A DNA stretch of 64,000 nt from positions 62,001 through 126,000 of the forward strand of contig JAHLKF010000019.1 in assembly GCA_025558075.1 (NCBI GenBank). The letters run 5' to 3'. Origin of the DNA: Gaertneriomyces semiglobifer. Its lineage: Eukaryota > Chytridiomycota > Chytridiomycetes > Spizellomycetales > Spizellomycetaceae. The notes below the pieces were generated by a model. That model worked only from the letters and a program-made list of their open reading frames with translations. It made no database searches and was not told the DNA's origin. The translations under genes were made by a program, and so were the position numbers. The stretch's first letter is position 1. Each line of letters opens with the position of its first letter. Of the stretch, positions 1 through 10,453 are shown piece by piece.

Positions 1-335
1 AAGCGGCTAACGCCCATCCACTGTTAGCCACAATAACTGGATCCCTTTTGGCTGCACTGCCTTGCGCAGTAGCGCTTTTCCCGCAGCGAGCGTCCATGCC
101 AGCATCTTTGCTTGAACCACAATTTCATTCCTTAAAGGCGGTAGACGGGAGTCCGATACGGACGGTCTATTTCAATAGAGGACTTTAGAAGACCCTTGGT
201 TGACAAGAGTATTTAGAACTCGGTAGACTAGTGTGTAGTGAGGCAAAGTTCGGCGTGTGGACAGTTCAACTCAGATTAAGTATGTACAGAGACACAAAAC
301 TGTTTTAATATTACTATTCTAGAGATTCAGATAAA
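1..335. other. Intergenic edge of window
   Basis: This stretch lies downstream of the GATA factor gene on the minus strand. I see no open reading frame with coding character, no tRNA-like fold and no repeat. It probably holds the 3' UTR of the GATA gene and the flank of a neighbour outside the window. Confidence 0.5.
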
Positions 336-1580
336 CTACGATTGTTCAAGACGAGCCTTGACAATATCCACTTGTTGTTGCAAAATGACAAGAAGGGCGG
401 TAGCCTCAAAAGTAGACATGTTTCCCACCCGGTGCTTGAAAGCGCTATGTTCTGCCTCGCTGAACGGCTCTGGTGAAAAGCGAAGCGGTATAGGAGCTTC
501 CGAGGGAGAACATGGTGTTGCGCGGCGTTTGGAGTCCGATTCGTCTGATGTGTATCCGCTATCCATCCTTTGCCGCTTCGCGCCTGCTGGGCTCGCGGGA
601 GGCGTTGCGGTCAACGTCGCCGCAGATATTTGAATATGTGGAAGCACGGTCTGCGTTGGTGGAGGCACGTACGATCCGGTCGGAGCCAATTGCGGATAGT
701 GGTATTGGCCTTCTGAGGCAGCTGGTATCAACATGGGTGCAACGCTGCCTCGGCGGTTCGCACGGTCAATAATATTGACGGGACGCATCCGATGGTTTGT
801 TTTGAGGTATAAGCCACACGCATTACATATGGGTTGCCCTCCATCTGGAGTGCGCCGCCACAAGGGGGTCTTGGTTGTACCGCAGTTGATGCACGTATTG
901 GTCCGTTGTTGTCGCTTGTGAGCCCGAGTATCTTCTGATGGCGATAATGATGCGTTTGCAGGTGTGAGATTTGCGGTAGATATGCATGTTGCGGGAGATA
1001 TTGTCGAGCTGCGCGGAGCGAGCTCTCTAGCTTGTACTTGTTGCAGCGCGAGGGCTAGAGCGGACGCCGCGGTGGCTGAATCCAGGCCAGCAACTAGTTG
1101 TGAAAACGGGTCCGCAGCAGCGGGAAGGCCAGTAGAAGCAGTGGCTGCGGGAAGGCTTAACGGACTCGCAGCTAGATCGTGATTGGGTATGCAAGGAGTG
1201 TCAGGCGAAGAGAGTTGTTCATCCTCGATGGTTCCTCCGCGCGTCTCGTGGGTATGTTGCGATTGGGATGGTGAGCAGGGGATTGGTGCTTGTATGGGTG
1301 AATCGGATAAATTGGTACGAATTGACGCGGACGTGCACACAGGCGATGCAGGGCCTCGTAAAGAGGCCGTGTCGGATGGGTTCGCCGGCGGTATCGCAGG
1401 AGACAGCCAATCTGCTTCAGGCCCAAGGGTAAACGTGTCGGAAAAGGAGTTTAGCAGGCCAAGAGCGTCGCTAGGCGATGCCGTGAGATCGAATGGCTTG
1501 GCATCCCAGTCTAAACTAACGGCGCCAGTATCATTGAAAAAAGGATTGCAAAACGGACTCTCGTAAGATAGGGTTGCCAT
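336..1580 (-). CDS. GATA-type zinc finger transcription factor
   Basis: A DNA-binding regulator of about 414 residues with one GATA finger. The finger is Cys230-X2-Cys233-X18-Cys252-X2-Cys255 with the signature TPLWRR and CNACGLYLK, followed by a basic tail. The 18-residue loop differs from the 17 of AreA/Sre fingers. The rest is Ser/Pro/Thr-rich and looks disordered. Residues 340-345 read DSGYTS, which matches the DSGxxS phosphodegron pattern, just before a basic cluster. The C-terminal ~30 residues form a likely amphipathic helix. The first in-frame ATG is at 1580; the frame is open upstream to about 1637 without an ATG. Fungal GATA factors control nitrogen, iron, light or development; the finger alone does not say which. 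It is transcribed divergently from siroheme synthase across 2.2 kb. Confidence 0.9.
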   Translation of the reverse strand: MATLSYESPFCNPFFNDTGAVSLDWDAKPFDLTASPSDALGLLNSFSDTFTLGPEADWLSPAIPPANPSDTASLRGPASPVCTSASIRTNLSDSPIQAPIPCSPSQSQHTHETRGGTIEDEQLSSPDTPCIPNHDLAASPLSLPAATASTGLPAAADPFSQLVAGLDSATAASALALALQQVQARELAPRSSTISPATCISTANLTPANASLSPSEDTRAHKRQQRTNTCINCGTTKTPLWRRTPDGGQPICNACGLYLKTNHRMRPVNIIDRANRRGSVAPMLIPAASEGQYHYPQLAPTGSYVPPPTQTVLPHIQISAATLTATPPASPAGAKRQRMDSGYTSDESDSKRRATPCSPSEAPIPLRFSPEPFSEAEHSAFKHRVGNMSTFEATALLVILQQQVDIVKARLEQS

Positions 1581-1658
1581 TGTATGCCTCTCTGTCGTTG
1601 TGACGTTCAAACAGTGATCGTCGTCGGGGTTCACCAAGTTACAGGTGTATGACCAAAG

Positions 1659-1678
1659 GATAAATAACTTTATCTATC
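1659..1678. promoter_or_regulatory. Cluster of GATA core motifs upstream of the GATA factor
   Basis: Three GATA cores lie within 20 bp: GATAA at 1659, and TATC (GATA on the other strand) at 1671 and 1675. They sit about 80-100 bp upstream of the GATA factor ATG. Clustered GATA sites are typical targets of fungal GATA proteins, so autoregulation is a reasonable inference. Confidence 0.45.
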
Positions 1679-2162
1679 TCGCTCTCTCGTTCGGTAATCG
1701 AGCAACTACGATGCGTGGCAGCATGCAATATCTGAAGGAGACGGGGAGATGGATGTCGGTACTTAAATACTCCTTGCCGCTGTGGGTGTGTGTGTGTGTG
1801 AATAGGTACTGCTGGGATGTGGTGGGTGGGGACCTGATGAATGTGGAATGATGGAAGGGAGGTGGGGAGGGGAGGGCCATTTACGTTCAAGTTATATATG
1901 TGCGTGCGTGCGTGCGTGTGTGTGCTGTGGTGAGTGCATAATAACACACGGCGAACATAATAATACTATGCTCCCGATAATTTCCGGCGGGGCGTAGCAC
2001 AAGGAAAAAGTCCAAGTGTGTGAGACACCCTTTTACCTGAAATTTCCCCGCCCCCCGGGCCCATGCGTGTTGCGTTGCGTTGCGTGTTTGTGGGTGTGTG
2101 TTCGTTTGGGTTTGGGTTGTTGAATTTGTTTTGGGGGGGGGAGCCGGCGGGGCGGGCGTGTT

Positions 2163-2182
2163 CGTGTGTGTGTGTGTGTGTG
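2163..2182. repeat. (GT)n microsatellite
   Basis: A near-perfect GT dinucleotide run, the core of a broader TG-rich tract from about 2064 to 2182 in the divergent promoter region. Confidence 0.8.
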
Positions 2183-3781
2183 ATGATTCGTCGGGTAAGT
2201 TTTTTGCTTGGGTGTTTGTGGGCCGTTGGGGCGAATGGATAAATTCAAAAAGGACCCCCCACAAAACCGAAAAGGCATATGCAAATGGCAGGGATCCCCC
2301 CCGCGCCATCCATTCCAATACAGTGCCACGACTCATATGAATAATAACATTCATTTTGATAGGACAGCGGAACCAAAAAAACCAACAGTCCACCAACACA
2401 CATTATGCATTGAAAACGATAATGGCTGGGTACTTGCTGTTGTCAATTGTCCGTCGGCGGGAATTGAAATCTCCCGACCATCTGTTTTTGTGTTTGTATG
2501 TGTGTCTTCCTTCTATCGTGAGGATCCATATTTCATTAGTGTGTGTACAATAATTTCTTGAAATTGAAAGGAAGAAGGGGAATGGAGACGGGATCGGCGG
2601 AATGCGGAAACACAAACAGAAAACAGGGGGGCCGGATGGCCCATCGATTTGGTATTAGAAACACACACACAGTCTGCGGGAGGAGATCCATCCACAGAAT
2701 GGGAACGCGACAATCGCTTTGGTCCGGTTCCTTGGAGAGCTTGGGAGACCTCCTGGTTTTAAAGTTTTCATCCGCCAAGCGTTCACAGAGTAATAATAAC
2801 TATTTTATCGAGCACCGATCGACGACGGGCGTCGACGGCATGCAAGCAAAACCCACCCCCCGCCCATCAATTTCAATATCACCACCGGGAAATCGTCAAA
2901 TGAAACATTGTTAAAGTGATTCGAGTGATGATGGGCCAATGAGAAACGTGTGTCAGATTATGACCACAGTGCGCGGTAATGGGTTATACGATGAGCCGAG
3001 GGTCGCGTCTCCGGATCCGACCCCACCCGCGTGTGTGTCGCATGCAAGCTTTGCTGTTTACCCGTGGAATTTAGCCTTTTGATCTTATCTGTGAGTGACT
3101 CCGCCCATTCCTTCACGTGCGGCTGTTCACTCATGATTTCAGAGTTCCCAACCTTCTCTGGAGTTGGTTTTCACACATGCAAGAGAGATCCTGAGAGCAG
3201 GTTTTCTCACCTGCAGGTCCAGATCCAATCCCTGGTCCCTGCTCAGTGCGCACAGGTTTGGTGAGACACCTACCACCAAGGCGGCGTTGGAGTTCTATGA
3301 GTGACACAATCGATTCTCCATAATAAAGGAAGCTCAACCAGCAATGCCAACGCTTCTCTGCGTGTGGCGCCGTGCGCGTATCCTCATCGTGCGACAAGCG
3401 TGAATCCGCTGCGTGATGACATGTGCGTTTTCCCATCAAGATCTGTATCGATAGAGATCTGATAACAGATTTTCGCACCCATGGCACCGGAGGGCCGCGT
3501 GTCGCACGCGGATTGTGGCGCTCGCACCCATGGGTGGCTGTTCCGTTGGTGGAAGGTCGCGCAATCATGGCCTCACCGCGAGTTTCTAACCAGCATTAAT
3601 ATTCTCAACAGAAGCTTTGTATCCGATACTACAGCGAGGACGGCAGTGGCAGCGACTGCCTCTGTCCAGATCCAGTCAACACAACCTCAACCTCAAGATC
3701 AAGCTGAGGTGAAGCTTCCGTACCGTGTGATATCTGATACTTCCCAGCATACGAAATCAGCAACTGTTCCCTGTACTCAGT

Positions 3782-5116
3782 ATGGGCTACCTCCCTGTCA
3801 CAGTAGATTCATCACCGCTCGTGATATCCTGGCATTTGAACCACCGGCACATTCTTATTGTTGGCGCATGTGAAGCTGCAGCTCATGTTTCCAAGAACAT
3901 TTTGGCTTCTGGAGGAGTTGTAACCGCACTGTCCTGCAGAGGAAGGGTGTGTGAGGAGATATGTGCGCGAGCAGCAATGGGAGAGATCGGCCTTATCGAC
4001 CGCGACTTCTCAGGCATAGATCTGGACGGCAAAGACATGTGCGTTATTGTGGACGCAAGTCAGTCCACTGCATTAGTACAAGAGTGCAGAAAACGCAGAA
4101 TACCCGTGAGCGTGCCTAGAAATCCACACCTCGGCGACTTCAGTATAGAAATTCCATTCGACCTGTTATCGACCTCGACCTCGGAGCGAGCTGAAATCCC
4201 GGATGCGAACGATTTACCTCTTGCGGACCAGCCAAGCTCATCACCACCTGTGATATCTCTGCCAGACTTACCAGCATCCCCACCTTCCTCGCCGCCTGCA
4301 CCCCCACGCCAACATGGAAAGCTTTTTCTGGTGGGCGCCGGTCCGGGTGCGGCAGATCTGTTGACTGTTCGTGCGCTGGCCGCACTGAAGGCAGCAGATT
4401 TGGTTGTCTCGGATCGCTTGGTTTCGCCCGATGTCATCCGGTTGATACACACAGAGATCATATTTGCTCGTAAGGTCTGTGGCCGGGCACGAGAAGCCCA
4501 GGACGAAATATATACTTGGACATTGAGAGCCTTACGAGAGGGAAAGACGGTGGTCCGACTGAAAGGCGGTGACCCGTTCGTTTTCGGACGTGGCGGTGAA
4601 GAGGTCATCTATTTCTCTCGCTATGGCTATGTTCCAACCGTAATTCCCGGCATCTCATCCTCGATCTCTGCGCCACTCTCTGCCGGCATTCCGATAACGC
4701 ATCGCGGTGTAGCAGATCAAGTTGTTATTGCCACCGGGCGACGAGAAGACGGCTCCACCCCAGAATACCCCCACTACTCCCCGCGACGAACCTGCGTATT
4801 TTTGATGGCAATGGGAACTCTGCGTTCATTGACAGCACAATTGACAGGCAAGCATTCGTTCCCACCCAACTGTCCGTGTGCTGTGGTGGAGAAGGCAACC
4901 TTTACCGAGCAGCGGGTGCTACATGGGACTTTGGAGACCATTTGGCAACAGGCGGAAGCATTGAAAATAACCAGTCATGCCACGCTAATTGTCGGAGATG
5001 TCGTACATGCCCTTGATGTGACACCAGGAACGATTATTGAGGATCTAGACCTGGAGCACGCAGTTATTCCCTTAGATGACGTATCAAGCTGCGCAACAAT
5101 GATCAACGAGCAATAA
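3782..5116 (+). CDS. MET1: Uroporphyrinogen-III C-methyltransferase (siroheme synthase, Met1 type)
   Basis: Catalyses SAM-dependent methylation of uroporphyrinogen III to precorrin-2, the first step to siroheme, the cofactor of sulfite and nitrite reductases. The 444-residue product is a single exon. Residues ~15-125 resemble the Met8 Rossmann domain (ILIVGACEAAAHV), but the glycine-rich NAD motif is degraded, as in fungal Met1, so dehydrogenase/ferrochelatase activity is not expected. A Pro/Ser linker at ~140-175 is followed by the SUMT domain (~178-430) with LVGAGPGAADLLTVRA, VRLKGGDPFVFGRGGEE, VIPGISSS and PITHRG. The ATG at 3782 is chosen because it sits just before the Rossmann strand. 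The gene converges on TRM8 with only 51 bp between stop codons. A separate MET8 would be needed elsewhere. Confidence 0.93.
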   Translation: MGYLPVTVDSSPLVISWHLNHRHILIVGACEAAAHVSKNILASGGVVTALSCRGRVCEEICARAAMGEIGLIDRDFSGIDLDGKDMCVIVDASQSTALVQECRKRRIPVSVPRNPHLGDFSIEIPFDLLSTSTSERAEIPDANDLPLADQPSSSPPVISLPDLPASPPSSPPAPPRQHGKLFLVGAGPGAADLLTVRALAALKAADLVVSDRLVSPDVIRLIHTEIIFARKVCGRAREAQDEIYTWTLRALREGKTVVRLKGGDPFVFGRGGEEVIYFSRYGYVPTVIPGISSSISAPLSAGIPITHRGVADQVVIATGRREDGSTPEYPHYSPRRTCVFLMAMGTLRSLTAQLTGKHSFPPNCPCAVVEKATFTEQRVLHGTLETIWQQAEALKITSHATLIVGDVVHALDVTPGTIIEDLDLEHAVIPLDDVSSCATMINEQ

Positions 5117-5167
5117 GTTAGCCAGACCATGTATTTATTTATTTTTAAAAGCAATAACGGTCGGTCC

Positions 5168-6217
<1,050 letters not shown>

Positions 6218-6491
6218 GGCGTTGTAACTACACCGTTTGCATACTGGCGCACTATTGATTCGCATCGGCAAGTTCAAAGAAGAATTATGTGCGCTTATCC
6301 ATAACGCCAAGGCCTACTCGACCGCGGAAGCGCCAAAAGTTCAAACTCGAATTCGAACACTGGGAGGCAGACGTGAAGGAAAATAGGATTAGGAAGGTTG
6401 GGCCTATTTCTTATTAAGGCACCACCTGCAACTAGTTGTTATATCAAGATTTGTTGGTGTGAATGTCAACGTTGCCCATCGTCTGATATCA

Positions 6492-7681
6492 ATGTCGCTA
6501 CTGTCGAGGCTACCAGAGCACCGCTCCCAAGTAAGACTAGTCAAAGAGTTTATCCAACAAGCCGAATCCAAATGCCTTATTTTAACAGGGTAAGAACCAC
6601 GGTCGTACTCTCGCAGAAACATGAGATCTTATCCGCCTTGCCCCGACCAGCGCCGGCGTTAGTACAGACAGTGGCATACCGGATTACCGCGGCCCCCGCG
6701 GGGTGTACGTGAAGAATAAGGCATGTTCAACGCTATGACAATGGAAGATAAATACGTGAGATCCTTATGTTTGGCTGCAGAACTTTAAGCCCATCCAATA
6801 TCAGGAGGTATGCCCCTTGATTACCGTTGGCAGAGAAATTCGTCTTTGCTGAGAGTAATGAACGCAGTTTGTTTCTAACGAAGGGACCAGACGAAGATAT
6901 TGGGCTCGATCATTTTTGGGATGGCCACGAATAAGCCAGGCGAAGCCCAACACCACACATTATGCCTTGCAGGCTCTGGAGCGAAACGGCTGGGTGAAGA
7001 GTGGAGTCATAACACAGAACGTCGACGGATTACATAGAAATCAGGTTTTACTTGAATTACATGGAACTCTGGTAGGTTAGCTACATTTGCGTATTGAGCC
7101 GGCGCATGGCTGACCCGTGTGACTAGCACCGGGTGCACTGCCTTTCCTGCGGTCACACCGTAGAACGACCGGAATTTCAAGAGATCCTAGCGGAAATGAA
7201 CCCAGGCATAACGGCTCGGATGAGGGATCTTGCGCACACAGACTCTGGAGATGTAGCTAGTAGCGTGAACCCGGACGGTGATGCTGAGGTGCGGACGAAC
7301 GAGCGTTTAGATGCGCGTTTGATGCTAATTGAACTATTGATACCCCAGGTGATGTTGAACTACGATGATTTTCAGGTACCACATTGCAGAATGTGTACCA
7401 CTGGCGTATATAAGCCCAATGTCACGTTTTTTGGTGAAAACATTCACTCAACTATTCGGAACCGCTCTTTTGATATGGTGGATCACACACACTCAATTCT
7501 TGCCATTGGAACAACCATGCAAGTTTTCAGCGCATATCGCCTTGTTCATCGAGCGAAAGAGAGAAAAAAGTCGGTTGCTGCAATTTCCCTTGGACCTACA
7601 AGGGCTGATGGATTGTTAGACTTGAAAATTGATGCTCCATGTAGTGAAATACTCTTTGAAGCATCGGAATTATTGAGTTAG
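6492..7681 (+). CDS. Class II (SIRT4-like) NAD-dependent sirtuin
   Basis: NAD-dependent protein deacylase or lipoamidase family, probably mitochondrial by class. Six exons: 6492-6589, 6651-6720, 6781-6807, 6868-7071, 7127-7288 and 7349-7681, giving 297 residues. Joined exons give GAGVSTDSGIPDYRG, TQNVDGLH, the catalytic His in ELHGTL, zinc ligands CLSC and CRMC, KPNVTFFGENI and AIGTTMQVF. Intron 2 (6721-6780) has a GC donor (AAG|GCATGT): only this junction gives the family-length segment with VKNK|NFKPI. The 60-nt intron 7289-7348 has no stop and is a multiple of three, but its removal restores the family spacing before the second Cys pair. The loop after TQNVDGLH is about three residues shorter than in SIRT4/5, lacking the usual Ala-Gly. 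Confidence 0.88.
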
Positions 7682-7907
7682 AATGCCAGAACCGGTTATT
7701 TTTGATGTGTTTCTCCAATTTCACCAGACCCGATCATGAAGAGCGAAACGCGTCGATCTCAACGTTCACACTAGAAGCCTCACTCACAGCGATGACCATA
7801 TCATAGTGCTATGAAATAGACGCTGTCTGGCCATATGGGCCGCAGTTTTCCTTGCTGTCGTAGTCCGTCAGCATCAACCTACATCTTCCTACCTTTTTCC
7901 AGTACCA

Positions 7908-9039
7908 ATGTCGCTAGCAACTCCCAAGCATGTGTCACCTCGTTCAGACAGTCAAACGTATATCCTTTCGTATGCTTCCACATTTCCAGGTCGCATTCCA
8001 TCGTTAAGCACCTCATTGTTTAATGTCGTGCTAGCCCTTGGAACGGCGGGCACGGCGTTAGGAAATGCAGCTGTACTCGCGGGAATTTATGTGCCCCTCA
8101 GTCTGGCGAAGAGTATCATCAACGGGGTGGCCTACTTGGGGTGCGTATTAAGGAGGAAAGCACACCGCAAGGAGAACTCTTTGTGTGTCGTCATCACTGG
8201 AGCAAGCTCTGGGATTGGAGCTGCGGTTGCGAAAGAGTATGCTAAGGGGAATCACATCTATCTGTTAGCGAGGGATGAAGGTACTGTCTAGGTTTCTTTC
8301 CATGTGATATAGCCATATTGACTCCGTGAAATGCGCAGGCCGTTTGAAGGAAGTTGCGAGCGAAGTTAAAACGCTCGGTGGAATTCCGCATATTCGGCAC
8401 ATAGACTTTTTGGGAAAAGATGCCAGGGCCCAGATGGAAGCATTGGTGGCTGAGATAGATGATGCCCACCATGGAATAGATATATTGGCTCCATGTGCAG
8501 GGATGTTGGCAATGAATGAGCCCATGTCGCAGGGCGAATCGCCGGAGGATTACGGAAGAGAATCGGGATTTAACCTCGAAGTAGCCACAAAGTCGGTTCG
8601 TGTCAACATTGAAGGAGTTTTACTCTCAGTCCTTCCAATCTGGGAGCGGATGAAGCAGCGTCGTCGCGGGTCTATCTTGATCATGAGTTCGACCGCGGCA
8701 TTCTTCCACCCGCTTTCCTTCGCATTGTACTCGCCTTCTAAAGCGTACAATTATGTTTTTGGAATGCATTTGCGCTTGCTCTCCTTGAAGTACAACGTAA
8801 ACGTTACGGTAGTATGCCCTGGGTTGGTTGAGAGTGGAATGACTACCGCAATGAAGAAGAAAGGCAGCACCGCACCCCAATGGATGTTTAAAAAGCCAGA
8901 GAGCATGGCGAGAGCAATGCGAGAAGGAGAGAGGAGGAAAGAAGCAGTAGTGTTTTGGCCCAAGTGGTTCGGTAGGTACAATGCGAAGTCTTTTGATCAT
9001 GGATATGCTCGTGGAGCTCATGACTGGTGGCCATGGTAG
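7908..9039 (+). CDS. Membrane-anchored short-chain dehydrogenase/reductase
   Basis: An NAD(P)-dependent oxidoreductase of the classical SDR family, 357 residues. Two exons, 7908-8280 and 8339-9039; the 58-nt intron is phase 1 and joins ARDEG to RLKEV. The N-terminal ~35-80 residues are hydrophobic and probably anchor the protein, as in ER or lipid-droplet SDRs such as DHRS7 or 17-beta-HSD types. Cofactor motif TGASSGIG follows at ~89-96. The catalytic Ser is in MSSTAA and the Tyr/Lys pair in YSPSKA; NAG is replaced by CAG. The extreme C-terminus is Trp/Pro-rich. The substrate cannot be told from sequence; sterols, ketosphinganine or retinoid-like lipids are possible by family. Confidence 0.87.
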
Positions 9040-9311
9040 GATTTATGTCGTACATACTACGCGGATCCACACCAATTACAGAAGAATTGAGTGTATGGGT
9101 GACCCAGCTAGGCGGGGTCAGTTCACCGGTGATAAGCTGAGGAGCACGGCATAGCACTTGTTTTGTTTTTTGTACCTTGCTTTGCGATCGCGTGTATGAG
9201 AGCTTTCAAATCCAAAAATCCATCGCGTTTTCCCACCGAAAATGCTATTTACAGTAAACATCATCCAGAAATCTCCGAGATCTGCAACATCTAAGCTGCT
9301 GCATCCAGGAG

Positions 9312-10392
9312 ATGGTTCCAGCAAGGCGGTTAAAATTGTCCGCATTCAGACCGTCGACATGCAACAGGGGACATCGCCTGGAGGCATACAATGGATTAAA
9401 AGCCCTCAAGTATGGTAATTATTGCCGTCGTCCACTTAAAACTTGATGAACCGGCTAACCAGTTTGAAGGGCTATTCGGCGCCCACCGGATGATAAACCA
9501 ACGGTGAAAATATATTCTAATCGCTGGAAAAATGATATTGCAGCGCCCAATCGTGAGACCCATCGCGCTTTGGAGCGAACAAATATTACGAGAGAAACTG
9601 AATACGGGGTCCGCAACGGTGTACGGCAACCTCCGCGAAAAGATCTGCATTCTGCTCTCAGATCTCGTCGACAGCGTTTGGATGTGACATTCACCGAGAA
9701 TTCGCCACAGGACGCTGAAAAGGACCCTAAAGCCCACTTATTGGTTAGTCCGGCATCTTCGAACATCTCTCTATTAGACAAGAAACGGTCCTTTTACGAC
9801 CGCCCGCCAGATGGTATCCCTTATTCTCATACGCTCAACTTATGGGGATATGGTAGTGGTGTTCATCGTGCAGACGTCCGCCAAAAGCTTGGCATCAGAG
9901 AGTCTCGCGGACGAGTAGAGTATTTCCCAGGGATTGGACCGAAAGCCAGGGTACTTAGTCGTGGGGCCGACTGTAGTGACGCGACCGAGTTGGATTCCCC
10001 CGAACATCTTCCACCTCTGGAGCGGGTGCGTGCTGTCAAGGACGTACCCGACGACGATAATGCTGAATTGGACGATCTCGACATCAAATTGCAGCTCTGC
10101 AATTTAACTCAGCGTGAGAGAAAGGAGGCATTGGCGTACGACACGTTATTGCGAGAATTGCAAAAAAAGGAGGACCGGGTAAAAATGGCGTTTTTGAAGA
10201 AGGATAATCGGATTTTCCAACGATTGCAACGAAAGGTGATGGAAAAGCAGGAGCCGCTACCCCGCATATCCAGAAAACGACGGCTCCAAATGGAACGATT
10301 CCTATTAGAAAGCAGGCAAGGGAAGGTGTATCTTGAGGTGCGTGTCAATTGCTGCCTTTTACCACAATGCCATACGTTAGACCTCCATCTGA
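9312..10392 (+). CDS. Conserved-looking protein of unknown function with C-terminal coiled coil
   Basis: I do not recognise this protein. Proposed exons: 9312-9409, 9470-10337 and 10381-10392, about 325 residues. The large exon is open from just after a TGA at 9465-9467, with no ATG before residue ~230, so an upstream exon is needed. Donor CAA|GTATGG at 9410 and acceptor TTGAAG at 9469 join the frame to an ATG at 9312. The protein is basic at the start, has a hydrophilic centre rich in Arg/Asp, a Tyr/Gly-rich patch near LNLWGYGSG, and a Lys/Glu/Arg coiled coil in the last ~100 residues. The last 43-nt intron is short and uncertain. It converges on the KIF9 gene with 61 bp between stop codons. 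Confidence 0.6.
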
Positions 10393-10453
10393 ACAGGGTT
10401 CGAGCTTGATGCCGACGCATATTTGATATACGATTGTAATGCATGAACTATTA

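Larger units (their letters stand above)
1581..3781. other. Long divergent intergenic region between GATA factor and MET1
   Basis: About 2.2 kb, the longest gene-poor stretch in the window. It holds GT/TG microsatellites near 1786-1800, 1896-1926 and 2086-2182, short G and C runs, and scattered GATA cores, for example near 2238, 3083 and 3445-3465. Open frames on both strands (for example 3131-3568 minus and 3481-3873 plus) are low complexity or lack conserved features. It probably contains both promoters and long 5' UTRs, perhaps with a 5' UTR intron for MET1. Confidence 0.5.

Noticed and set aside
1887..2399. Minus-strand His/Thr-rich frame in the GATA/MET1 region
   Set aside because: It arises from TG microsatellites read on the opposite strand.
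3131..3873. Open frames upstream of MET1
   Set aside because: Neither has conserved motifs and the overlapping strands both stay open. More likely 5' UTR and promoter.
10394..10410. tRNA-like GGTTCGA motif
   Set aside because: No acceptor stem, anticodon arm or D-arm can be built around it.
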